DNA from: Candidatus Altarchaeota archaeon
GTDB taxonomy: Archaea; Altiarchaeota; Altiarchaeia; IMC4; QMZM01
DNA length: 34,058 nucleotides
Direction of reading: 5' to 3'
Assembly: GCA_030633595.1 (NCBI GenBank)
Contig: DAOVSE010000002.1
Location: 1 to 34,058, forward strand
The stretch's first letter is position 1, and the number at the start of each line of letters is the position of its first letter. Made by a program: the position numbers and the translations under genes. Below the pieces are notes generated by a model. The model was not told the DNA's origin, ran no database searches, and saw nothing but the letters and a program-made list of their open reading frames with translations. Below, piece after piece: positions 1 to 4,687 of this stretch.

Positions 1-12
1 CCCTTATGACAT

Positions 13-1023
13 TCATTCTATAACCCCCGTAGATTTTGCGAGTTCAATGGCCTTTTCTCTGGATAGACCACCTCTAAGAATTGTATATCTATCTCTTACC
101 TTATTTGCCATCATCAGGGCTTTAATTATATATTCATCGTCAATTTTTAACTCCTTTGAATTTGTTGGTGCTCCTGCAGTCTTCAGGGCCTTTTTTACCT
201 TTTCCCAGTCTGCATCATGGAGGTATGCTATCATTATGGAGCCTACACCGCACTGCTCACCGTGTAGGGCAGGTTTTGGACAGATCATATCCAATGCGTG
301 ACTGAATTGGTGTTCTGCCCCCGAGCAGGGTCTACTAGAGCCAGCTATCCCCATTGCAACCCCTGAGCTTATTAGGGCCTCAACGAGAATCTCAACCTGA
401 TTCCTGATCTTCTCGGCGTTGTACATAACTATCTGGGCACTCATCATCGACAAAGAAGCCGCATAATCCCCATAATACTCACCCGTTTCCTCGTGAGCTA
501 TCTTCCAATCCAATACTGCGGTATAATTTGAAATTGCATCCGCACAGCCAGCTGCCGTCAACCTTGGGGGTGCTCTCCTGATTATTTTGGTATCCGCAAT
601 GATCCCCAGAGCAGAATGGACCCTGATGGAGATTGGTTCTTTGCCCTTTAGAGAGACCTGTGGGGATGTTATGCCATCGTGTGAAGCTGCAGTTGGAACG
701 CTGAGAAAGGGAATTCCTGATTTATACGCACATATCTTTGTAAGATCTATAACTGTGCCGCCGCCAACGCCAACGACGTACCTGATGTTTTTCCCTTTTA
801 TTAGTTCAGTGGCTCTTTGTATATTCTGATCTATTGAATTCTCGGAGATATAAATTTCAGAATCTAGATCCGATTTAACCCTGTTGCCAGCGATTTCAGC
901 GGTATTTGAATCCGCGATTACCAGAGGATTTCCAGTAAGGCCCAATTCACGTATGACATCTCTGACACTATCTATTGCATTATCCCCCACGAGTACCTTT
1001 CGGGGGAGTTCGATATCTTTCAT
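13..1023 (-). CDS. egsA: sn-glycerol-1-phosphate dehydrogenase
   Basis: Reduces dihydroxyacetone phosphate to sn-glycerol-1-phosphate with NAD(P)H, which fixes the stereochemistry of the archaeal lipid backbone; cytosolic. The 336-residue length is normal for the family. Visible are the nucleotide-binding GGGT (87-90), the SHDG segment (114-117) and the likely metal ligands Asp162 in GCADAISN, His238/His242 in GAEHQFSHAL and His254 in LHGEQCGVG. The start at 1023 gives the usual short N-terminus (MKDIELPRKV). It lies 40 nt downstream of the DUF424 gene on the same strand and may be the last gene of that operon. It connects functionally with the geranylgeranyl reductase at 17520. The family (EgsA/AraM within the iron-type alcohol dehydrogenase fold) is clear; the archaeal context favours EgsA over bacterial AraM. 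Confidence 0.95.
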   Translation of the reverse strand: MKDIELPRKVLVGDNAIDSVRDVIRELGLTGNPLVIADSNTAEIAGNRVKSDLDSEIYISENSIDQNIQRATELIKGKNIRYVVGVGGGTVIDLTKICAYKSGIPFLSVPTAASHDGITSPQVSLKGKEPISIRVHSALGIIADTKIIRRAPPRLTAAGCADAISNYTAVLDWKIAHEETGEYYGDYAASLSMMSAQIVMYNAEKIRNQVEILVEALISSGVAMGIAGSSRPCSGAEHQFSHALDMICPKPALHGEQCGVGSIMIAYLHDADWEKVKKALKTAGAPTNSKELKIDDEYIIKALMMANKVRDRYTILRGGLSREKAIELAKSTGVIE

Positions 1024-1062
1024 TCTTAGATATTATACAACAGACAAATAAAAGAGAAACAG

Positions 1063-1356
1063 TTATAGAACAATGATTTGGGCATGCTTAACACCAGAAA
1101 CCACCAGAACGTGCTCTTTTTCTACAAATCCAAGATTTATCGCTTCTTCCACTACTTTATTGCCAGATAGATTTGCAATCGTAGCCTTAGATAGCAGATC
1201 AGGTAACTCTTTGATAGAAACGAGGTCACCTTCGTAAAAGCCTTTAGATACCTCGAGATGAACATCACCCTCCGAGAAGCTCTTCCCCAGAATTTCCTTA
1301 TCACAAACTGAAACTAAAATTTCGTTTTGACTCCTGCGAGTATTCACGTACATCAT
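1063..1356 (-). CDS. DUF424 family protein
   Basis: A 97-residue protein matching the archaeal DUF424 pattern: an N-terminal NTRRSQNEILVSVCDKEILG segment, then FSEGDVHLEVSKGFYEG, and a C-terminal part ending in GVKHAQIIVL. No catalytic residues or membrane segments are evident. It starts 7 nt after the aIF2 beta stop on the same strand, so the two are almost certainly co-transcribed, an arrangement common in archaea. That neighbourhood hints at a link with translation or RNA, but the biochemical role is unknown. The first two residues are both Met; 1356 is used, with 1353 as an alternative. Confidence 0.85.
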   Translation of the reverse strand: MMYVNTRRSQNEILVSVCDKEILGKSFSEGDVHLEVSKGFYEGDLVSIKELPDLLSKATIANLSGNKVVEEAINLGFVEKEHVLVVSGVKHAQIIVL

Positions 1357-1363
1357 TTGTTCC

Positions 1364-1780
1364 CTACTTAATCTTCCTCAAAGGCCGCCATCCACCACAT
1401 GCCTCACACTTTATGATCTTTTCACCCGCGAGTTCCGTAAACTTCGTATCGGGACGTCCGCACTCGTGACAGAGAACATATTCTCTTGCATATTCATCTA
1501 CGCGCTTATTGATCATCTCCCTCCTCAGAACCCTGTTTATAATGACCCTCTTACCGTCAGATGTTATAAACGCCGCCAGCTCCTTCGATAAGTATGTCAT
1601 CAGATGCCTCGGTTCCCTCCCAAAGGTGTTGGCGATCTCATTGAAATTTCTTACTATCGTCTGATTGCCCTCAACAAAGGAATCAACCTTAGGTATTTCG
1701 AACCTTGAATGGTTCTTCAGTTTCTCGGGAAGTTTTTCCCATGCCCGGTCCAATAAGGTTTCATATTCGTAGGAAGTCAT
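1364..1780 (-). CDS. eif2b: Translation initiation factor aIF2 subunit beta
   Basis: Beta subunit of the heterotrimeric initiation factor that brings Met-tRNAi to the small ribosomal subunit. The 138-residue length is typical of the archaeal protein. It has the N-terminal helix (YETLLDRAWEKLP), the alpha-beta domain with FNEIANTFGREPRHLMTYLSKEL, and a C-terminal zinc ribbon using Cys104/Cys107 (CHEC) and Cys125/Cys128 (CEAC). Only 2 nt separate it from the upstream histone-fold-like gene and 7 nt from DUF424, so all three read as one minus-strand operon. Nothing is missing or altered in the recognised motifs. Confidence 0.96.
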   Translation of the reverse strand: MTSYEYETLLDRAWEKLPEKLKNHSRFEIPKVDSFVEGNQTIVRNFNEIANTFGREPRHLMTYLSKELAAFITSDGKRVIINRVLRREMINKRVDEYAREYVLCHECGRPDTKFTELAGEKIIKCEACGGWRPLRKIK

Positions 1781-1782
1781 TA

Positions 1783-2250
1783 TTACTCTGTTTCGGATTC
1801 TGGTTCCCCCTCAGTCGTAGGTATTTCATACGTGATGAATTTACGGTTAACATCCCTGATTAATGAATCGCAATCCTGCTTTATCTTCTCTAATGTTGCG
1901 ACGATCCTATGTCTTTCCTGCTCAACATCGTCGATCATCTCATAGGGTTCTATGGCTGTTTTAAAGTCGTCCAGCTCAACTACAGTATATTCGGATTCAT
2001 TTATCTTGCTGGTAACCTTCCTGCAGACCTTCTCCAGCCACAGATTCATCCCTGTCTTTACCCTGCGCCTTATCAATTTGTCACTATCCAGTTCATCCCT
2101 CATCAGCCTTACTATGGGAGCCATGGCGAAGGCGAATTCCCTTCCCTCGACTTCTTCCTCAGTTCCTTCTATTTCTTCTGTTTCTTCGGGTTCTTCGGAT
2201 TCTTCAATTTCTTCGGGTTCTTCTAGTTCAGTATCCTTTTTCTTAGCCAT
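1783..2250 (-). CDS. Histone-fold-like protein with acidic N-terminal tail
   Basis: Residues 1-37 are a strongly acidic, low-complexity tail (runs of Glu with Pro, Ser and Thr). Residues about 42-106 read like a histone fold: a short helix (APIVRLMRDEL), a loop, a long amphipathic helix (VKTGMNLWLEKVCRKVTSKI), then the EYTVVELDDFKTAIEPYE segment, which matches the L2-alpha3 pattern of archaeal histones and NF-Y/CBF-type proteins. A further helix (about 110-140) follows and the C-terminus is acidic again. It is first in an operon with aIF2 beta and DUF424. The fold is inferred from pattern, not from a search. Whether it binds DNA is unclear, because the acidic tails are unlike classic archaeal histones. 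It could instead be a histone-fold subunit of a transcription or chaperone complex. Confidence 0.55.
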   Translation of the reverse strand: MAKKKDTELEEPEEIEESEEPEETEEIEGTEEEVEGREFAFAMAPIVRLMRDELDSDKLIRRRVKTGMNLWLEKVCRKVTSKINESEYTVVELDDFKTAIEPYEMIDDVEQERHRIVATLEKIKQDCDSLIRDVNRKFITYEIPTTEGEPESETE

Positions 2251-2329
2251 TTTAATCCTTCTGTCTTTTGTTTTTGAGATTATACCAAGACTGTTAGGTA
2301 TTGGATTCCAGTCTAAAAAGCTGATTTTT

Positions 2330-2342
2330 CGAATCTTTTAAG
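2330..2342 (+). promoter_or_regulatory. Putative archaeal promoter for tRNA-Cys
   Basis: An AT-rich box (CGAATCTTTTAAG) lies about 32-43 nt upstream of the first base of the mature tRNA. This fits an archaeal BRE/TATA pair at about -25 with a leader of a few nucleotides. The rest of the 2251-2372 gap, between divergently arranged genes, shows no other clear feature. Confidence 0.4.
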
Positions 2343-2372
2343 CATGAAAAATAATAATTGTTATGCCACAGA

Positions 2373-2445
2373 GCTGGGGTGGCCAAGCTCGGTTAGGCAG
2401 TCGGCTGCAGACCGACCAACGGGAGTTCAAATCTCCCCCCCAGCT
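2373..2445 (+). tRNA. tRNA-Cys (anticodon GCA)
   Basis: A full cloverleaf can be drawn by hand. The acceptor stem is GCTGGGG (2373-2379) with CCCCAGC (2438-2444). The anticodon arm is GTCGG/CCGAC around loop CTGCAGA, with anticodon GCA at 2407-2409. The T arm is GGGAG/CTCCC around TTCAAAT. The discriminator base is T (2445), the usual U73 identity base of tRNA-Cys. CCA is not encoded and no intron is present. Its 3' half is copied several times downstream, marking it as an integration target (see the repeats at 2430, 2455, 4423, 4551 and 4636). Confidence 0.97.
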
Positions 2446-2449
2446 AAAC
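2430..2449 (+). repeat. tRNA-Cys 3' end, left attachment-like copy
   Basis: The 20 nt from the T loop through the acceptor 3' strand and 4 nt beyond (AATCTCCCCCCCAGCTAAAC) recur exactly at 4423-4442. A short direct repeat made of a tRNA 3' end plus a few downstream bases is the standard footprint of site-specific integration into a tRNA gene, with the intact gene kept on one side. Confidence 0.8.
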
Positions 2450-2454
2450 AACTA

Positions 2455-2468
2455 AGTTCAAATCCCCC
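2455..2468 (+). repeat. Partial tRNA-Cys T-arm copy
   Basis: AGTTCAAATCCCCC repeats the T-loop region of the tRNA (2424-2433 plus the C run) only 31 nt downstream of the original, with one T missing. It also forms a weak stem with following sequence (AGTTC 2455-2459 with GAACT 2482-2486; CCC with GGG). It may be a remnant of an earlier integration or of imprecise duplication. Confidence 0.5.
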
Positions 2469-2497
2469 ATTTAAGGGCTAAGAACTAAATAATAAAC

Positions 2498-2552
2498 GCT
2501 GTCGTATTTCCCTCTGGGAGGAATTAGCTGCTGTCTATTTCCCTGGAGGGGA
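2498..2552 (+). promoter_or_regulatory. Direct repeat with stem-loops over the RBS of the HTH gene
   Basis: Two near-identical copies, GCTGTCGTATTTCCCT (2498-2513) and GCTGTCTATTTCCCT (2530-2544), each run into a purine stretch that can pair back with TTCCC. In the second copy TTTCCC (2538-2543) pairs with GGGGAAA (2548-2554), burying the only Shine-Dalgarno-like GGAGGGG, with ATG at 2555. This could hold translation in check or be a tandem operator for the HTH protein. The pairing is visible; the regulatory role is inferred. Confidence 0.45.
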
Positions 2553-2554
2553 AA

Positions 2555-2713
2555 ATGCCGAAAGACAATCAGAATAGAAAACAACTCGCTGTAACAATCA
2601 AGAACTTGATTGAGAGTGGATGGAAACAAAGCGAGATAGCTGAGAGTATGGGGTACAGGCATAAATCCTCGATTACGCATCTCAAAAGTGATTTCCCAGA
2701 ATTGTTTAGTTGA
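2555..2713 (+). CDS. Small helix-turn-helix protein
   Basis: A 52-residue protein starting MPKDNQNRKQ and ending DFPELFS. Residues about 12-45 have a helix-turn-helix pattern: a first helix (AVTIKNLIESG), then WKQSEIAESMGY, a turn, and a recognition-like segment (HKSSITHLKS). A strong Shine-Dalgarno (GGAGGGG) ends 4 nt before the ATG. It is the first gene after tRNA-Cys inside the putative element, where a small HTH protein would fit as the element's repressor or copy-control factor. It may bind the repeats just upstream (2498-2552) or the paired stem-loops upstream of the NYN gene. The family cannot be named from sequence alone. Confidence 0.65.
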   Translation: MPKDNQNRKQLAVTIKNLIESGWKQSEIAESMGYRHKSSITHLKSDFPELFS

Positions 2714-2921
2714 AAGTTGAAAACATAGGGAATATATCTAAATAGTAGAGAAAGTTTTTTGATTGATTAATGCCGTAATTTGTTTATTAATACTGGGTTG
2801 GATTTTCAGAGAGTTTATAGGGTGTTCCGGTGCGAAACTAAGGCATAGGATATAGAATACCCAACATATAAACCCCTATGGAGATGGGGTTTTCGGTGTG
2901 GTAACTCTCTCTGTGCGACTT
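2714..2921. other. Non-coding stretch between HTH gene and duplicated module
   Basis: No convincing gene. It contains a stem AACCCC (2871-2876)/GGGGTT (2886-2891) about 30 nt before a TATA-like TTATATAC (2920-2927), and AT-rich sequence around 2745-2790. It may carry leader or operator sequence for the module that follows. Confidence 0.3.
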
Positions 2922-2999
2922 ATATACTTTTTATAGATTAAATCCTATATTATAACTACAAAATGCCCCCTAGTATTCCCTATTTAAAGGGGATGCTAG
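2922..2999 (+). repeat. Promoter plus stem-loop module, copy 1
   Basis: Begins with ATATAC (2922), continues AT-rich to ACAAAATG (2957-2964) and ends in a stem CTAGTATTCCC (2970-2980)/GGGGATGCTAG (2989-2999) with an 8-nt loop. A T6 run and a T5 run follow (about 3004-3017), so copy 1 looks like a short transcription unit with a terminator-like end. Copy 2 lies 110 nt downstream. The two stems differ by compensating changes (an inner T-A pair in copy 1 is C-G in copy 2), which suggests the paired form matters. Confidence 0.5.
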
Positions 3000-3031
3000 A
3001 TGCTTTTTTCTATTTTTCATTAACTAAAACC

Positions 3032-3102
3032 ATATACCATTTTTATACTATAAATGTAATAATAATACAAAATGAGCCCCAGCATTCCTACGGGGATGCT
3101 GG
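3032..3102 (+). repeat. Promoter plus stem-loop module, copy 2
   Basis: Same layout as copy 1: ATATAC (3032-3037), an AT-rich spacer, ACAAAATG, then stem CCAGCATTCC (3079-3088)/GGGATGCTGG (3093-3102) around a TACG loop. The distance from ATATAC to the stem is 47 nt here and 48 nt in copy 1. It sits 21 nt before the ATG of the NYN gene, so the stem would lie in that gene's leader or act as an operator. A palindrome GGACGTCC (3101-3108) overlaps its end. Confidence 0.5.
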
Positions 3103-3123
3103 ACGTCCTTCTTATCTTATACT

Positions 3124-3696
3124 ATGATGGAAAATACTTCTGTTTTTATTGATGGTGCTTATTTATCCAAGATTGTGGATCACTTCTTTGAAAAGCGACC
3201 ATCGTTTAGAATTGATAAATTAGCCAGTGAGTTGGCTAAACGAGAGAATTTATGGTGTGATAGCATCCACTATTATACCGCCCCCCCGTACCAAAGCCCT
3301 ACTCCGACTCCTGAGGAAATAAAAAAGAAAGGAGGTTACGACAAATTTGTTTATTGTCTAAGACAGATACCACATTTTTATGTGCATGAAGGCAGGTGCC
3401 AGAAATTAGATGATGGGTTTCATCAAAAAGGAGTAGATACTCTACTTACTATGGGTTTAATGAGTGCTACAACAGACGGTGATTATAGGAAAATTATTCT
3501 GCTTGCATGCGATACTGATTTTGTCCCTATCTTGAACAAAATAAGAAGAGACTATAAAATCAAAGTCATATTGTATTATTACTCAGATTTTGTGAGAAAA
3601 TCTAGGTTTTCCATGTCAAACTATCTTCTCACCGCTTGCGATAAAAAAGTCCTCTTAACGAAAGAGTATTTTCATGATGGTATTCTAGTTAAGTGA
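3124..3696 (+). CDS. NYN-domain protein (LabA/DUF88-like, PIN-fold)
   Basis: A 190-residue protein with the acidic residues expected of the NYN branch of the PIN-like nuclease fold: Asp10 in VFIDGAYL, Asp105 in KGVDTLLT, and Asp130/Asp132 in LACDTDFVPIL. This is the usual D...D...DxD layout for metal binding. The family includes RNases and proteins from silencing and defence contexts, so RNA cleavage is the best guess, unproven here. Start 3124 is followed by a second Met codon. No strong Shine-Dalgarno is seen, and the leader carries the copy-2 stem-loop. Its stop (3694-3696) abuts the stop of the convergent AbrB-type gene with no spacer. It is the largest soluble protein of the putative tRNA-Cys element. 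Confidence 0.8.
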   Translation: MMENTSVFIDGAYLSKIVDHFFEKRPSFRIDKLASELAKRENLWCDSIHYYTAPPYQSPTPTPEEIKKKGGYDKFVYCLRQIPHFYVHEGRCQKLDDGFHQKGVDTLLTMGLMSATTDGDYRKIILLACDTDFVPILNKIRRDYKIKVILYYYSDFVRKSRFSMSNYLLTACDKKVLLTKEYFHDGILVK

Positions 3697-3846
3697 TTAT
3701 TTCTCTTTAGCCTCTTCCAGCTCCAGATTCCCCCGCTCATTAAACATGACCTTCAACACTTGGCCTTTACTCCATTTCTTAGCTTCCACGATCTTTTTTG
3801 GCACGGTCAGATAGTATTGTCCTTTGTTGGTTTGCTGCAATTTCAT
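3697..3846 (-). CDS. AbrB/SpoVT-type DNA-binding protein
   Basis: A 49-residue protein starting MKLQQTNKGQYYLTVPKKIV, with the swapped-hairpin signature of AbrB/SpoVT/MazE-type proteins: NKGQYYLTVPKKIVEAKKWSKGQVL followed by a short beta-rich tail. Its ATG overlaps the TGA of the upstream two-TM protein gene (ATGA at 3843-3846), so the two are translationally coupled. It ends exactly against the convergent NYN gene. Such proteins are often antitoxins or autorepressors. Here the possible nuclease partner is on the opposite strand and the co-operonic partner is a membrane protein. Confidence 0.8.
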   Translation of the reverse strand: MKLQQTNKGQYYLTVPKKIVEAKKWSKGQVLKVMFNERGNLELEEAKEK

Positions 3847-4343
3847 TTTATTTTTGTAAGGTTATCCTTTGATTCGAGGCGCATGTCTGGTTTGCTCTGT
3901 ATGAGGTGTGTGATGTGTCTTATTCCAACATCATCAATGAGTTTAAATGCTAAAAGAGCTGCAAGAACCATTATAACAACCCCCCACCCATCTATGAATA
4001 CACCAATGCAACTGAGTACCATAGTCGCAACAACAGGTAGACCCACAGACAGAGAAATTTGAAGAAGGGACATTAGTACATCTCCTTTTCCATCCTTATT
4101 GAAACCCTCAGAGAGAGCATTTTCCGCTTCTGAATTCACATCAGCTATGACAAGAAGCACCTTTCGTGTATAATGCTCACTCTCCTCAAGGAGGTTCATC
4201 AGTATCGTTCTTTCACCTGCAAGTAGCTCAGAAGCAACCTGTACATCCATCTTGGTTAAATGACGTCCTCTGAAATTTTCTGCTCTTTTGTACCAGCGAT
4301 CTCTGTAATCTAAAACTTCTTTGGGGATTTCAGGCGTTTCCAT
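3843..4343 (-). CDS. Two-TM protein of the tRNA-Cys element
   Basis: A 166-residue protein of no recognised family. Residues 1-85 are hydrophilic and helical, with alternating charged and hydrophobic positions (VASELLAGERTILMNLLEESEHYTRKVLLVIADVNSE). Residues about 90-112 and 115-136 are hydrophobic enough for two membrane helices separated by a short Gly/Asp turn (IGVFIDGWG). A charged tail follows. It begins close to the right end of the element (the repeat at 4423) and is coupled by a 4-nt overlap to the AbrB-type gene. The hydrophilic domain with paired TM helices is reminiscent of small membrane effectors, but no function is assigned. Confidence 0.6.
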   Translation of the reverse strand: METPEIPKEVLDYRDRWYKRAENFRGRHLTKMDVQVASELLAGERTILMNLLEESEHYTRKVLLVIADVNSEAENALSEGFNKDGKGDVLMSLLQISLSVGLPVVATMVLSCIGVFIDGWGVVIMVLAALLAFKLIDDVGIRHITHLIQSKPDMRLESKDNLTKIK

Positions 4344-4422
4344 CTTAATATTCCTATGAATTTATATAGTATTTAAAGGATAAAAACCAATAATTACCTA
4401 TAGGGATTTAGACATTTCAGTT

Positions 4423-4442
4423 AATCTCCCCCCCAGCTAAAC
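4423..4442 (+). repeat. tRNA-Cys 3' end, right attachment-like copy
   Basis: An exact 20-nt copy of 2430-2449, lacking the rest of the tRNA. It marks the right edge of the 2-kb element and is the first of three tRNA-derived copies in the next 230 nt. Confidence 0.75.
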
Positions 4443-4465
4443 TGCCACTGTCAGTTTACACTATG

Positions 4466-4540
4466 GTGCCATCTTCGCAAGCTCGATGGTACTGTTCTTT
4501 GTTTTTCTTTCGTGCACGTTTCTTTGTTAAAGAAAGGTGC
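4466..4540 (+). repeat. Paired stem-loops between tRNA-end copies (pair 1)
   Basis: Stem-loop 1: GTGCCATC (4466-4473)/GATGGTAC (4485-4492) around loop TTCGCAAGCTC. Stem-loop 2: GCAC plus TTTCTTT (4514-4525) pairs with AAAGAAA plus GTGC (4529-4540), with one mismatch. The first has the same ATC-TTCG...GCTC-GAT core as the stem-loop at 13646 and, inverted, the one at 25316. The pair sits between tRNA-end copies 4423 and 4551. Confidence 0.65.
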
Positions 4541-4550
4541 GTTCAGATAA

Positions 4551-4564
4551 CTCCCCCCAGCTAA
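4551..4564 (+). repeat. Degenerate tRNA-Cys 3'-end copy
   Basis: CTCCCCCCAGCTAA matches the tRNA acceptor end with one C fewer. Its last bases form the start of the next stem-loop (4561). Confidence 0.55.
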
Positions 4565-4615
4565 GCCTTTAGAAAAGGCTTAGGATTCCAAATTGAATTT
4601 GCATAGCAAATTCAA
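4561..4615 (+). repeat. Paired stem-loops between tRNA-end copies (pair 2)
   Basis: Two perfect 10-bp stems with 3-nt loops: CTAAGCCTTT/AAAGGCTTAG (4561-4583) and TTGAATTTGC/GCAAATTCAA (4593-4615). They lie between tRNA-end copies 4551 and 4636. With pair 1 and the flanking copies they fill most of the gene-free 4344-4687 interval, which otherwise holds only AT-rich promoter-like sequence. Confidence 0.65.
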
Positions 4616-4635
4616 AGGGAAGGTAGAATTGATTG

Positions 4636-4653
4636 TTCAAATTCCCCCAGCTA
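4636..4653 (+). repeat. Degenerate tRNA-Cys T-loop/acceptor copy
   Basis: TTCAAATTCCCCCAGCTA matches the T loop through the acceptor end of tRNA-Cys (2426-2446) with a short deletion in the C run. It lies 34 nt before the surface-protein gene at 4688. Confidence 0.55.
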
Positions 4654-4687
4654 CATGATTTTATTCCTGAATATGTAATATCCTATT

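Larger units (their letters stand above)
2446..4442. mobile_element. Putative 2-kb tRNA-Cys-integrated mini-element
   Basis: Bounded on the left by the intact tRNA-Cys gene and on the right by an exact 20-nt copy of its 3' end. It carries four compact genes (HTH protein 2555, NYN protein 3124, AbrB-type protein 3697, two-TM protein 3843), a duplicated promoter/stem-loop module (2922-3102), and no recognisable integrase, transposase or replication protein. It splits two core gene blocks. It is either a non-autonomous or satellite element mobilised in trans, or the remnant of a larger element. The boundaries rest on the direct repeat; mobility is inferred. Confidence 0.6.

Noticed and set aside
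2471-2680. 69-codon minus-strand frame
   Set aside because: It opposes the small HTH gene, which has a strong Shine-Dalgarno and domain pattern; the reverse frame has neither.
3124-3846. A standard VapBC-type toxin-antitoxin pair (NYN plus AbrB)
   Set aside because: The two genes converge on opposite strands and are not a co-directional operon, and the AbrB gene is coupled to a membrane protein instead. The link is kept only as a hypothesis.
4551-4653. Additional tRNA genes
   Set aside because: Only the T-loop/acceptor end is copied; no anticodon arm or 5' acceptor strand is present, so these are fragments.
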